Source: Anodontia alba
Taxonomy: Eukaryota > Mollusca > Bivalvia > Lucinida > Lucinidae
Reading direction: 5' to 3'
DNA: 64,000 nt
Assembly (NCBI GenBank): GCA_964016985.1
Contig: OZ024823.1
Span: 131,584,112 to 131,648,111 of the forward strand
In this document: positions 11,866 through 23,869 of the stretch, one piece after another
Layout: every line of letters begins with the position of its first letter
Numbering within the stretch: position 1 is the stretch's first letter
Position numbers and translations under genes: made by a program
The notes under the pieces: model-generated
The model's input: the letters and a program-made list of their open reading frames with translations, nothing else
The model's database searches: none
Told to the model about the DNA's origin: nothing

Positions 11866-13405
11866 AGAATGTAAACTAGAGGCCAAAGTGGGCCAGATAT
11901 CGCTCACCTGGATTTGGCTGATCATGATGTTACACCATGCCATGGTGGTCATCTTGACTATAGGATTTGATTGCTTTTATCAATTCTAAATCTGACATTG
12001 TTAGAAGAGTTTCAAAATGGTCGCCATGGTGGTAATCACTGATAAACGAATGGAACAATTTTAACAATTCTGAATCTCCACGTGGTCCCAATGCCTCTCA
12101 CCAAGTTTCTGCTCAACTGAATTTACCTTTCAGGAGCAGATGTGGTTTAATACACGTTTAAGATGGCCGCCATCTTGGATATTGGAACTGAACCATTTCA
12201 GCCATTCTGAATCTCCATGTCGCCGAAGCCTCCCATCATGTTTCGACTTATTCCGACTTACGGTTTGGGAGGACATGTGGTTTGAAGAATTTTAAGATGG
12301 CCGCTATCTGCCATCTTGGATATCAGACCAGAACGATTTTAGCAATTTTTAATCCAAATAACACCCCAATGCCTATCATCAAGTTTCAGCTCAATCCCAT
12401 TTACGATTTGGCAGATGTCGTTTTTGAAGAATTTCATGATGGCTTCAATGGCACCCACATTGGGAATTGGAATTGAACGATGTAAGCATTTCTGAATCTC
12501 CATATCACCCCAATGCCTTCAACCAGCTTTCAGTTCAATCCGACTTACGGTTATGGAGTAGATGTGGTTTCAAGATTTTCAAGATGCCAGTCGTGGTAGT
12601 GATCTTGGATACCAGAATGGAATGAGTTAAGCGATTCTAAATCGCCATGTTGTCCTGATGCCTTCCACCAAGTTTAGGCTCGATCAGACTTACGGTTCGG
12701 GAGCAGATAACAACTAAAGATTTTCAAGATGGCCACCGTGGTGGCCATCTTGGATATCGTAACAAAATGATTTTAGCAATTCTGAATCTCCATATCGCCA
12801 AAGTGCCTCCCATCGTTTTGACTCAATCAGACCTACAATTCAGAGCAGATGTGGTTTGAAGATTTCCAAGATGGCCGCTCTGTTGGCCATCTTGGATATT
12901 GGAACAGAACAATTTTAGCAATTCTGAACCTCTATGTCACTCTGATGCATCCCGTCAAGTTTCGGTTCAACCCAAATTACGGTTTGGAAGGTCATTTTAA
13001 ATACTTAAAAATGGTGGCCATCTTGGATATAGGAACAGAACGATTTTACCAATTCCGTTCTCCATGTCTCCCAAATACCTACAACTAAGCTTCAGCTTAA
13101 TCCGACTTACCGTTCGGAAGCAAATGTCTTTGGAAGATTTTCAAGATGTCCGCCATGGCGGCCATCTTGGATATCGAAACGGAACGATTTTAGCAATTCT
13201 GAATCGCTATGTTGCTTTGATGCCTCCATTCAAGTTTCGGCTCAATTACGGTTAGGGAGGAGAAGTCGTTTGAAGATGGCCATGGCGGCCATCTTGAATA
13301 TCAGAACTGAACGATTTTAGCAATTCTGAATCTCCTTGTCTCCCAAATGGCTCCCAATAAGTTTCGGCTGAATAAGACACCGTTCAGGAGCAGATGTCTT
13401 TGGAC
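11866..13405. repeat. Tandem array of about 140 bp units with a hairpin start
   Basis: Opens with CTAGAGGCCAAAGTGGGCC and ATATCGCTCACCTGG, the 5' signature shared with the elements at 31040 and 43356. It then holds about ten diverged units containing AAGATGGCCGCC...GGCCATCTTGGATAT, TTTTAGCAATTCTGAATCTC, CAAGTTTCGGCTCAA and GGAGCAGATGTGGTTTGAAG. Each unit has an internal palindrome around GATGGCC/GGCCATC. The small frames here are translations of the array. Confidence 0.8.
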
Positions 13406-13494
13406 CTTGGTTGAAGCTGAGTATGAGGCCTTGGGTCCAGTAAATCTACCTTAAGTGCTAGAGTAATTAATTACTGACTGTTCTAAGGCGGTAC

Positions 13495-13735
13495 TTTCGC
13501 TGTAGTACTTTTTGTTAAATGTTTTGTAATGTTTCACTTGCAAATATTTTTCTTATAACAAATATATATATGTTAAAGATATATTCAGTTTCAGTTAAGT
13601 TTAGGCAACAGAGTTGCCACCTTTTTGGTTAAGGACTACCAACTTTGCTTGCCATCTGTTCTTTTGGCTGTTTAATTATATTTGTCTGTCTTTCCATTCG
13701 ATGTTGAGAACTTGATGTGGATCTGATTGAACCAG
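13495..13735 (+). repeat. Diverged repeat, partner of 3120-3340
   Basis: Same order of blocks as 3120-3340: TACTTTTTGTTAAATGTTTT, GATATATTCAGTT, CATCTGTTCTTTT, TTTGTCTGTCTTTCC, GATGTTGAGA. Confidence 0.5.
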
Positions 13736-14329
13736 TTCTTGAGTTCAGTGATTTACTTACTCACTCAAAAACACACATCTAAACGGAAAAGATAAAATCT
13801 ATAATCCCCATATGTACTTATTATGCTGGGTGTAACCATAGAAGAGTCACAACAGATGAACAGACTGGAAACGACCAACCATCTACACCTGATCAAAACC
13901 GCTGACCGCAGCTTAATCGCAGCCCGAAAGCACAAACACGCGTTCGGCCCGTGTAGGATCCTCTCACTCATCAGTGAAATGTAACCGTGATTTAAAATTA
14001 ATTCCAAAAACTGTCATCAAACAAAGTAAATGGCTCAATGGCTATCTAAAGTTAAAGCCACAGAGACTCCTCATAAGCTAGATGACGATGTTATTATTAT
14101 TGGTTTATTATTGGTTATTGGTTATTATTCTCAGCTACTGTAGTACCTAACATCAGGGTAATATTGGAATAAGAAAAATGACTGTACTAATGATCGTGCA
14201 TTCGATAAAAAACATAATACGAACCGAGATAACACGTACAAGTATGTACATGTATGTAACCATAAGTTTAACTAAGAGCATTATGCATCCGACAATCTGA
14301 GCACAGCCTCTTCAACGAATTTCCTAAGA

Positions 14330-15110
14330 TTTATCTCCGTCATTCTAAATTAATTAACAAATATAATGTTGGTTTGAAAACATGTCTGCAACTTTATGGC
14401 AACTAAGTCTCTAAATTCAGAAAGATTGTTGGCAAAACTATTTGTTTTTTTTTTTCAGAACAAACTAAAACGAATTTATACAGTTAAAAATACGCTATAA
14501 TATGTTCTTTTTTTAATCCAACAAATTGTATGCATGGAGGTTAACTCAATTATTGTTGTTCCTGGTCCTGTTTGTGTTTTTTTTCTGTATTCTGACTTTT
14601 CGTACGTTTGTTCGATTTGTACTTGTTTGGTTTTACCGGTTTCATCTTCCTCTTGGTGTCTGGGAAGGCTGCATTTTGTGATTGTGGCACTCCCTGGACT
14701 TTTCTCTTACTTTTTTTCAGATTGCCACTGGGCTCTTTGCCTTTTTCTACCACAGTGATTGTGAATATAGCTATATTTTTTTACTGTGACGTTTCATAGA
14801 TGAAGCTGAAGACCCCAATGCTGACCGAACATATATTTGTAACTTGGTGTTGTATCAGAACTAAACTGAAATTTCACATAAGAAAACTGGTTTAAGCCCC
14901 CGCACATCAGTAGTTATTCTACTGATCATTCTAAGGTTTGCAGTTCTTTATTTGTGCGTAGGTGGTTTCGTAAGTTTGTTTTTTGTTTTCGTTTGTTTTT
15001 TGTTTGTTTGTTTTTTTTTCATAATTAGTTCCTCATCTCTCCATCTTTTGTGGCCTCGAGAAGGCAAATCTTCGTGATTGTCGCATTTGCTGGGTATTCT
15101 CACTTAAACT
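14330..15110 (+). repeat. Degenerate family C fragments
   Basis: 14345-14450 resembles the reverse transcriptase region of 18800-18935 (ATTAACAAATATAATGTTGG, then TTTATGGCAACTAAGTC). 14590-14730 repeats the GGTTTCATCTTCCTCTTGG and TGGCACTCCCTGG module. 14925-15110 is a further partial copy. Confidence 0.6.
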
Positions 15111-15293
15111 GTGTTTATAAACTTCGTTCCCAAATTGTTTACTTACACATTTTAAGACGTAAGGGCAGAAACAGTTTAGTTATTTGTTTTACATTTTTGT
15201 AAATTTTATGTGCAAAAATCTTGAAATGGTTACAACTTGAGCCTGATATCAATATGAATAGGCCGGAAAGAAGTGTGACTAAGTCCAACCTAC

Positions 15294-15385
15294 TGTGTCC
15301 ATGTGATGTCATCTACAAACTGTTTCACTGTCATTCTGTCCCATAACTCTGCTCTCTCTGCTTTCCAAGGAGCATCACACGGAAC
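15294..15385 (-). CDS. Monoamine oxidase-like gene, coding exon 5
   Basis: This 92 bp exon encodes residues 129-158 plus two bases of 159. The acceptor is CCTGTTTTCACTAG, the donor GTAGGT. The peptide VPCDAPWKAERAELWDRMTV matches the MAO motif of the type PSDAPWKAP.AEEWD.MT, and ITWT follows. The exon was found by motif and by phase; the two trailing bases CA join the A that opens exon 6 to give Gln159. The end of a DNA transposon lies about 55 bp beyond the acceptor. Confidence 0.93.
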
Positions 15386-15440
15386 CTAGTGAAAACAGGT
15401 ATTACTATATATATGATGAACAATACAAGAACAACTTTTT

Positions 15441-17425
15441 CTATAGCATACGCGGCTAGTCTCTGGTTTACCGGGCGCATTCTATTATATTCTATTCTTC
15501 GTTTTTGCGCCTGCGCAGTTGTCACTTAGCAACTGTCTGTTCTATAAACAGCCGCCATTTTTTTTTTTACTCGCCCCGCTGGTGAACTACACCGTGTAAT
15601 TCCAGACGCGAATTTTATCGTGTTAATGAGCTGTTTAATTTTATATTTGATAAAGATTGATCAAAGCCTTATTGCACTTTATCTCTGTGGAATAAATTTT
15701 GAAAACAGTTCGTTTTACTCGATTTTTCAACTTGTTTATGCCCCGACTTGCCGCTACCCATAATGCGAGGACTACACACACACACACACACACACAATAA
15801 TAATAATAATGAATTTGGTGGGGTGTGGGGAACAAAACACACTGACTAATCTTATCTCATTGAAAATCATGATCACTCGAAATATTGAGTCTGTTTGTAA
15901 TCGAATGGAGAACTTGTCGTTTTGTTGCCAGGTCCCCGTCTGCTGCATCAACCTTACGTTTATCTTTCCTGATAATTGGTTTGAGAATGGGATTAAGTCT
16001 TTGTGTTTGATTGGGGGAATACACGGTCTTTATGCAGTCAAGAAATGTGATGAACTGGTCTGTTGCACTATTTAGATGTTTCTTTCTGAAGATGTACTCA
16101 ACAAAGTAGGTGTCATACAAACTTTTTACCATCCCGTGTTTAGGAAGCGACGTTTTCACTGCCCGCCATGTGCTTTCTATGGTGTTTGTATGTGCCCCTG
16201 TTTCTTTATTGACAAATTCTATGCTGTGGTTAACTGTCTGATGTTGGTAACCTTCCTCTTCCAAGCGTGAATATGCTTTCCAACAGTCCGAAATTATGGT
16301 TGTTCCTGGGAGTACATGCTTCTTGATAATGGGTAGTAATGTGTCCGCGCTTCTATCCTCAATACTTTGTGTCCCTTTCAATTCCTCCAAATACCCATAC
16401 ACCGTCCTTCCTCCTTCCCTTGTGGTACTTTCGCTTACCAAACTTACTTTCGTCGATCTCTACTGTCTTCCCTGGTCCGCCTATCTTCGCATCTTCTTTA
16501 ATCAAAACCTCAGAACACACCTCTCTACACAGGTTAGTTTAAACATATTTATTCAAATAAATCATATAACTGAACAATGCCACAATTTTACATATTCCAA
16601 TCTAAAGGATCTGAACGAAAGCTAACAGCTTATTAAGTTATACCAGTCCACCAGAGTTTCCTCGCATCCAATCTTCAGTTCCCTTCTTACTGTCTCCTGT
16701 CTTGTTTTATAAACTCAATAATATGTTAGCTTAACAACTTGCTGTATGGTAAGGTGTGATTTTTCAAACCAACTGCCTGCTCTCACCGAAATTTTATAAC
16801 CGCATATTTTTTAGGTGCATCGCCAAACGAAACCGTCTTTACTGTAAGTAGAGTCCTTTTTCAAAGTTATTTTACCCTCTAAACAACGCGGACATTCCCC
16901 CGTAAAGTTACCAATAACACCTTTATTTTGAAGCCACAAAATTAAACCTAAAGTAACCCGTGTTATTTCATAGATGTCGTCGTAAACGAGTGACATTGTT
17001 TTGACAGCTCATTGTTTACAAATACGGCGCCTCGCAGCGTCTACATACGTCACGGCCAATCAGATCGCTCCAATAGATCACATGTCAAAACATTGTCACG
17101 TGACGCCAAAAATTCTTGAATGGAAACAGCTGACCGATTTTTAATCATTTTCTGGAATTAGTTAATACCTTTCGGTATTACATACCGAAGGTATTAACAT
17201 AAAATCGCACGAAGAATTCATGTTTGAGGTTATTTTTGCATTTTATTCGCTTTTAAACGAGATCGACACGCTGTCGCGTGTCTCTATATAGAGTATTTTG
17301 CGTGCGAACCACGCGACATGCTTCGCATATCTACGGGGTGCGCTACGCGCCTTTTTCATGTAATTTTTTGCGCCCGGTAAACCCGAGGTGCGCCGCATAC
17401 GCATATAGAGAAGGCCCGGACCAGT
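15441..17425. mobile_element. Decayed Merlin (IS1016-type) DNA transposon, boundaries tentative
   Basis: The segment encloses a broken Merlin transposase and is framed by imperfect inverted repeats of about 40 bp. The left one reads TATAGCATACGCGGC then GGTTTACCGGGCGC. The right one, reverse-complemented, reads TATATGCGTATGCGGC then GGTTTACCGGGCGC. I could not find the 8 bp target duplication expected of Merlin, so the ends are inferred. A short CA and AAT microsatellite lies at 15774-15809. Confidence 0.6.
15857..16996 (-). pseudogene. Merlin transposase, broken
   Basis: Read from ATG at 16996. An N-terminal zinc ribbon (GECPRCLEG...FVWRC) is followed by a premature TAA, then the same frame continues with KISVRAGSWFEKSHLTIQQV and VDWYN. 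About 100 bp of unrelated sequence interrupts (near 16545-16640), after which CREVCSEVLIKEDAKIGGPG, VEIDESKFGKRKYHKGRR and a DDE-type core with IISDCWKAY and HTNTIESTWRAVK follow. A frameshift separates VFGGIERDT from SADTLLPIIKKHVLPGT. The family is recognised by the IDESKFGKRKY and TNTIE.TWR signatures of the ISXO2-like transposase domain. With a stop, an insertion and a frameshift, it cannot make active enzyme. Confidence 0.85.
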
Positions 17426-17973
17426 CTGAGTATCATACATTATTTAATTTTTTTTCTGCTATGACTCATCATGCTCGTTTTTTTTTGCGGGGCTATCCAT
17501 GTGTTTTCCGATTTTATGCTTGAGTGTCTACCTACCTTCGATACCTTGGAAAGACTCTAATTGTGTATTTTTTTCAAGCGATTATAGTTCGCTGCGTAAT
17601 GTTTTTTTTACTTACATAAATATGCTTTTATGGAATCATAAATAACTGGTAAGTGAGGGATCCCCTCCGCCAACCAAACAATTTTGTGTAGCTGGAATGG
17701 TGTCGAGATCAAGTGCGAAGGCTGCGCACTCATGAATCCACTTTTAGGTCCGACTGAATTTTCAACTAATGACTGTGCAAGGGTAATAGTTCTGCTATGG
17801 TTTCTCATCGTTTATTTGTTCTCGTTTCCCTAGAAAAATAGTATAGAAAATGTCCAGGAAGAGCCACAACCACAGAACAAAGCGTACTAATGAAAACAAA
17901 CACACTTCAAACGAAGGAAAACCAAAGCAACCAGCTCCTACTTCCCCACCGAGGAGAAATCAATGCCAAACAA

Positions 17974-18077
17974 GACCAACCAATCACAACAATAAGACAG
18001 CGAACTATCTTCACCTAAGATAAAGGACCAACCAATCACAACAATAAGACAGCGAACTATCTTCACCTAAGATAAAG
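17974..18077. repeat. Exact 52 bp tandem duplication
   Basis: The unit beginning GACCAACCAATCACAACAAT (17974-18025) is repeated exactly at 18026-18077. Confidence 0.95.
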
Positions 18078-18165
18078 ATTTTGTAAAATACAAAATAATT
18101 GTTCGACTCGATTAGAAGCACCATAACTCAATAAGATAAAATAACATTACGGAAAAAAAACGTGT

Positions 18166-18444
18166 CATTACGAAAACACGCCTATTAAAAAAAAATGGAA
18201 ATTTCACCACCAAAAACTGTAAGTTTCTTAGATAAAAATTCTGATATTTTTCATATTACTGCTCTAAAACATAGATTGTAGGTACTCGTTAGAACCGCCT
18301 CGGCGAGGCGGTTCTAACGAGTACCACAATCTATGTTTTTGAGCAGAAATAAGGAAAATAATGTATAACACTGTAAACCCCAGTTTTACTATATAAAAGT
18401 GGGGTTTAAGGGGGTCAAAATTATACAGGCATGTTTTCGTGATG
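18166..18444 (+). mobile_element. Family A palindromic miniature element, copy 1
   Basis: Ends CATTACGAAAACACGCC and CATGTTTTCGTGATG, with the central hairpin at about 18270-18340 of arms GTACTCGTTAGAACCGCCTC and its complement. The full description is under 57745-58023. Confidence 0.9.
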
Positions 18445-18559
18445 GAATCAAATTAAATCCCTGTAATGAAACAAGGATGGGGTTCGTGGCAAACACCTCA
18501 GACACCGGAAGCCAGTGTTAAAAGACACTGAGGGCCATTACGGGAAGGCATAGCATCAG

Positions 18560-19345
18560 TCATCAAACTTCTAATGAAAGTTTTTTTTATGACAAACGGA
18601 ACGACTTTGGCTTTTATACTATAAATTTTCAAATTTTTGAATGACGAAGTCCCCTAAACTACATCCTATATTGTATATATTTCTCAGTTAATTCGTTTTG
18701 CTAGAGCATCTAGGCTAGTCAGTGACTTTAAAGATCGAAATAGAATTTGAACTGCTTATCTTCTTTAGGGTACCGTTATCAAAAACTACATAAAACGTTT
18801 TCTAAGTTTGATCGTGGTCATTCTGAATTAATGTACAAATATAATATTAGCTTGAAACACTTCTGCAAAAAAGTCTGTCTGAGCCTGAATTTTATGGCGA
18901 CTTAATCTATAAGTTCAGACAATTTGTTGGCTAAACTGGTTTTAAGAAGCTGGCACTCGCTATAAAAACTACGTCACAGCATTGATATTCTGCAGCAAAC
19001 TGCATGCATGGTTTTTAACCCAACAACGGTTGATAAGTTTGCTTCTATCTGTAATTGCACGACGGTGGGTCGGTCTTCAGACAAAATGACGGCTCCCTCC
19101 TAAATCGGTTTCAGATAGTTGGCGAATGGTTATCAATGTCTGTGGTCGGGCATCATGGTCATGTTTGTGGGTTTCTTTGATCTCTCTTTAGAGTGCCATT
19201 GGACCCTTTGGTTTGTCTCATCACAGTGGATTTGACTATATGTGTATAACTGTGATATGTCACTGATGGCCCATATGCGAACTGAATTATATGTTTGTAA
19301 TTTAGAGCTGCATCAGACTTTAGGGTGAGGTTGTGAGCGAGTAAA
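18560..19345 (+). pseudogene. Old family C copy, degenerate reverse transcriptase end
   Basis: Frame-broken relative of 5225-5677. Recognisable pieces are ISQLIRFARAS, LLQKSLSEPEFYGDLIYKF and LQQTACMVFNPTTV in different frames. The 3' non-coding part follows, including GCACGACGGTGGGTCGG and CGAACTGAATTATATGTTTG. Family C module sequence resumes at 19495-19660 after a CA microsatellite. Confidence 0.7.
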
Positions 19346-19382
19346 ACTGGTTAAAGCCCACACTCCTCCCCCCCACCCCCCC

Positions 19383-19387
<5 letters not shown>

Positions 19388-19469
<82 letters not shown>
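19388..19469. repeat. CA microsatellite
   Basis: About 40 dinucleotides, interrupted once by AAAC. The apparent minus-strand frame of Cys-Val repeats is its translation. Confidence 0.98.
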
Positions 19470-19470
<1 letters not shown>

Positions 19471-19939
19471 CTCTCTAGATTTCACCTGACAGTTCCAAGG
19501 CGGGTCCTCTGTTAGAGATCTTCTGTGTTTGCTCGTCACTTTTTTTTTTCATGTGACTTTTTAGGCATTATTTGTTCCTCATTTCCCCTTGTTTTGGTGC
19601 CGAGGTTATGCTGTGCTTTGTAAGTCTGACATTTCCTGGTATCTCACTAATATTCTTGGGTCGGCACCGTCATAGGAAAAATGTATATAGGATACCTATA
19701 AAGAGTCACTATCACAGAATGAAGCTTACCAATGACACCAAAGAAAACAATCCATGCCAGATAGTACAAGGTACACAAGCCACACGCCAAGAAAAAGCAA
19801 AGCAACCTGTTTCCGCTTCTGCAACAATGCTAGTCATGAGCCACTAAATACATCAATAACCAAAAGAAGAATTGGACAAATCATAAATATATAAATAGAT
19901 CGAACTTCGTTGAAGCTGATGTCGCACTGCCCCGATCAT

Positions 19940-20044
19940 CCCCCCCCCACCCCCCGCTCAATCCCCACCCCAACAAAAACTAATATTTATTTCAGGTAGA
20001 AGAAATTAATATAGGAATTTCATCGAAAGCATATTCATTTTCTC
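19940..20044. other. C-rich tract and lead-in to the tandem array
   Basis: CCCCCCCCCACCCCCC and flanking unique sequence; nothing recognised. Confidence 0.5.
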
Positions 20045-21215
20045 ATATGATGCATCAGAAGTTGGGCTCAAAAGTACCCACAGTCTGTACACTTTCATAA
20101 AATCTGAGGTAAGAAAATGACAAAGTTAAAGTGGAAAAAGTGACAAAAATAAATTTAAAAATCATATCCAAACCACATGCACTTCTGCAGACGCGGGTGA
20201 AAACATGTGCAAAGTTTCAAACAGACCGGTTTAAAATTTTATGAGAAGTTGCCACACAAGGTCCTACTGTCTATACATCTGAGGTCAAAAAACGACTAAG
20301 TTCAAAAAGTAGAAAAAAGTGACAAAAATTATGGCAAGGTGTATATGAAAAGCACATGCACATTTTCAAACTATGGAGAAAACATGTGCAAAGTTTCAAA
20401 AAGATCGGTATAAAATTGTATGAGGAGTTGTGCTCACGAGGTACCCTCTGTCTATATATTGAGGGTGAAAATGACTAAGTCCACAATGTGGAAAAAGTAA
20501 AAAAAATATCAAACAATTATATCTAAAGTACATGCAGGTCCTCATACCATGAAGAAAACGCACGCAAAGTTTCATAATAATAGGTACAAAAATATAAGAG
20601 GAGTTGCGCTCACAAGAGGTACCAACGGTTTATATATAAAGGGTGAAAAATGACTAAGTTCACAATGTAGAAAAAGTGACAAAACTGATCTAACAATTAT
20701 ATCCAAATCACATGCATATCCTCATACCATGAAAAAAACATATGCAAAGTTTCAAACTGATCGGTACAAAACTGTAAGAGGAGTTGCGCTCACAAGAGGT
20801 ACCCGCTGTCTATATATAGAGGGTGAAAAGGTACTTAGTTTGCAATGTGGAAAAAGTGACACAAATGTTCTAACAAACCACATGCACATCCTCTTACTAT
20901 GAAGAAAACATATCCAAGTTTCAAAACAATCGGTACAAACCTATCCGAGGAGTTATGCTCACAAGAGGTACCCACTGTCTATATATTGAGGGTGAAAAAT
21001 GACTACGTTCACAATGTGGAAAAAGTGACAGAATTAATCTAACAATTATATCCATATCAAATGCACATTCTCATAGCATGAAGACAACACATGCTAAGTT
21101 TCAAAATGATCGATACAAAAACTGTAAGAGGGGTTGCGCTCACAAGACACCCAGGGTAAATGTTGACGGATGAACGAACGAACGGACGGACGGACGGACG
21201 AACGGAAACTTGTTA
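20045..21215. repeat. Tandem array of about 178 bp units ending in GGAC repeats
   Basis: About six units, each with GACTAAGTTCACAATGTGG, GTGACAAAA, CATGCACATCCTCATACCAT, GCAAAGTTTCAAA and GAGGAGTTGCGCTCACAAG. Corresponding points lie near 20116, 20294, 20473, 20651, 20832 and 21001. The array closes with ACGGACGGACGGACG at 21180-21205. The units resemble those at 23870-25445. Confidence 0.9.
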
Positions 21216-21269
21216 CGTTTTTTTGCACGCCTGTCGCCCTGCTAAGACAGGTGCGACAAAACCAAAGCC

Positions 21270-21400
21270 GCATAGCAAGCAGATACATTGCTGAGACCCG
21301 ACTCACCCTCGTGCAATTAAAGAGCAAAGCATATCTATCAACAATGACTGGCTTAATTCTGGTTAATGATGTCGTGTTATTCAAGCTTGTCCATTGCATT
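21270..21400 (-). pseudogene. Family C reverse transcriptase C-terminal scrap
   Basis: On the minus strand, KPVIVDRYALLFNCTRV corresponds to NPIIVDGYALLFNCTTA in the longer copy at 29760-29840. Only the last part of the protein remains. Confidence 0.65.
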
Positions 21401-21593
21401 ATGAGGGTTGCGTTCCGTATGCTGGAATATCACCATATTTATTTTTATATTCCAATGGAAAACATGTAGTTTTTTTTTACTTTGTATCTTGTTTTTGCTT
21501 CAACTAAAGCATTTAATATTGCCTCTCTGCAGCGGTCTGTTTGTAGAAGTAAGATGTGTTTCTTTATTTAATATGGTATAATAAACATTTTAC

Positions 21594-21698
21594 CTGTTCA
21601 GCCATAGAATCTAAAGTTCTGGTCACATGGTTTACGTCCAAAACTTTAATTGGATTCCAGAAAGGCACATCTGTTGCAGTGAATGTCCCCCAATATCC
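21594..21698 (-). CDS. Monoamine oxidase-like gene, coding exon 4
   Basis: This 105 bp exon encodes residues 94-128, phase 0 at both ends, with acceptor TTTTATATTTTAG and donor GTAAAATG. The peptide starts GYWGTFTATDVPFWNPIKVL and continues DVNHVTRTLDSMAEQ. The P.WNP...LD.N...R.MD.M pattern is the MAO segment between the signature exon and the DAPW exon. It was found by motif; no long open frame marks it. A mariner element begins 38 bp beyond the acceptor. Confidence 0.9.
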
Positions 21699-21736
21699 CT
21701 AAAATATAAAAACAGAATAACATTAACGATAAAATA

Positions 21737-22357
21737 CGAGGGTCCTGCAAAAAGTTTTGTCACTGGGTTCGGATTACTTCAGTGCTACGTTTTATCAAAC
21801 ATATTTTTATTACAAACGTTCAACGTATTCCCCCCTTTACTGAAACACATTTTTGTAATCTTTTTACCCAGTCGCGAAAAGCAGATAAATAGTCTTCTTT
21901 TAGTATCTGTTGGAGACACTGATAAATAGAGCTGCCAAGAGAACTTCTAGACGTAAACTTATTTCCAGAAATCATTTTCTTAAGCCTTGGAAATAAAAAG
22001 GTCAAAGGGAATCAGGTCAGGTGAATAAGGTGGATGGTTTAAAACTTTCACCTTTTCAGAAGCCAAAAAAGACTCAACAAACTCAAACTTATGAGAGGAG
22101 GCGTTGTCATATAAAAGGAGGACCCCTGACCATCCTTTGCTTGGTCATTTCTTATTGTAACAAGTAAATTGGTCAGTGTATATGACTGCATCTATTTCAA
22201 TTTGTAATAACTCGGTCAGTTGGAAAGTAATTTGCACGAAATGAACGGGTATCGTTAGCTATTCATCACACGATTCAAGTGCAGTGAAGCATTTTAAAAT
22301 ATACCTGGGATAAAATTAATAAGCCTATTAGTGACAGAACTTTTTGCAGGACCCTCG
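21737..22357 (-). mobile_element. Internally deleted mariner element
   Basis: Inverted ends CGAGGGTCCTGCAAAAAGTT (21737) and its complement ending 22357, flanked by the TA duplication at 21735-21736 and 22358-22359. The 621 bp length is about half a complete mariner. It holds only the C-terminal part of a transposase. The TIR start CGAGGGT is usual for mariner. Confidence 0.9.
21820..22150 (-). pseudogene. Mariner transposase, C-terminal part
   Basis: On the minus strand LLLYDNASSH, VKVLNHPPYSPDLIPFDLF and LFPRLKKMISGNKFTS, then WVKRLQKCVSVKG. The pattern YDNA...PPYSPDL.P.D is the end of the mariner catalytic domain with its last aspartate. The N-terminal DNA-binding part and first catalytic aspartate are missing, and a frameshift follows PFDLF. 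Confidence 0.85.
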
Positions 22358-22407
22358 TACCTTACCAGTAAAAGCTTATATCAGCCATCAGATAACATTC
22401 TTTCGTG

Positions 22408-22620
22408 GAGACTGATCATGAAATATTTTCTACGGTCATTCTCTCCCTTCTGCTGATTCAAGAAAGGCAGGTGTCAGTTTCTCGCGAAAGAATGTGCACA
22501 ATACTGGTTAACCGCTTAGTGGATAAAGCCTGTCCAGTACACGTGTGGTTAGGTAAAATGACCGCGCTTGACATGACCCCACTGGCTTGACTGGGTCGTA
22601 AAACCTCAACACAAAAAAAA
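22408..22620 (+). repeat. SINE family D copy, head missing
   Basis: Body as in 7665-7880, from GATCATGAAATATTTTCTAC to GTAAAACCTCAACACAAA, lacking the tRNA-like head. Confidence 0.75.
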
Positions 22621-23860
22621 TCAGCCAGCAGGTATTTATACGTCGTTTCGGGCTACGCTACACCTTTCATACTATAGACTGTATTAATGAAAAGCAAAAG
22701 CCAGTATTGGAATTGCAAAATGCCAGGATGATGGCTTCTGGTGTTTGCATGTGCTATAACCATATTTTCTCAAGACGCAGCTCAATTAAGACAAATGTTA
22801 AATTTAATGAAGAAAACAATATGTTGCGTGTAAATCTCGCTGGGGCAACTACGACCGTTAAAACACTTACTGTACCGTCTTGAAACATTGGTGTATGTCA
22901 TACGTGAAGGACAAATAGATACGGCGCATGTTCCATTTTCTCTGGTTGCTCAGCTAACGGCTGATATGGTGAATGAAGCTCTTATTATCAAAGGAACTTA
23001 ATATGGACAAACATAAAAACGTATATGGACGTGCAGTCGGCGAACGAGTAGCGAATCCCTTTCCAGAGCATACTTTGCACATGTCTCTCATGTTCAAATT
23101 GACAAGCAGTTTACAAATTAGAACACTAATATTACAAACACATTGTATCATTTCTGACAGGTGAAACTTATGCATGGAAATGGGCTCATCGTATAGGCTG
23201 TACAGATAGGGTAAATTTCAATTTGAAGGAAAAATAAGTTCTAAAAAAAGAGCAAACAACATATCACTGACAGTGATTTTACACTCTAATTCAACAAGTG
23301 CATACTCGATATACCATGGAGTGTCTAACGAGTACAACAGCTCTACAAAAGCAGCACTGTCTGGTCTGGGTGAGTTCTGGGTATAAAAAAAAACTATAAA
23401 TGAAGGTTCTCAAGAAAGGCCATGGTGACGAAGCACAGCCTTCATCATGAGCTGTAATAGGGCAGTCGAAATAGGTAGAGTTGACGTACAAACAAAGACA
23501 AAACAAAAACGGCAAAAGTGCATTAACCGATATAAGAACAAAATAGAACTCGAGAGAAAAAGAACTGCCTTGGAATGCTATGGTTAAAAACGTTTAGATT
23601 CATAATACCCTGAAATAAATACCCATGTGGTAAGGGTTTTAAAGAGAATTAACCTTGAGGGCAATGAATATCCTCAGAAAACTGAAACAACTGAAATGTG
23701 GAGTTTTCTGGGCCAGGCTAGCTAATTTCGGCGTCTCATGCCTCATCAGTGACCTTCATATAGATTATCAAAAATCACGGATAGGATTCAATGATCAATA
23801 GAAGCCCGTTGCAGGCAAGCGTCCCCCGACTTTATGGCTTTGTTAGTAAAGGGTTGTGAG
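22621..23860. other. Intron 3 stretch, nothing recognised
   Basis: No gene, splice-bounded coding block or dispersed repeat recognised. The small frames at 22954-23175 and 23291-23515 show no family signature or flanking splice sites. Confidence 0.4.
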
Positions 23861-23869
23861 TTTTGAATC

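Noticed and set aside
16296..16625. Plus-strand frames over the Merlin region
   Set aside because: They are shadows of the minus-strand transposase.
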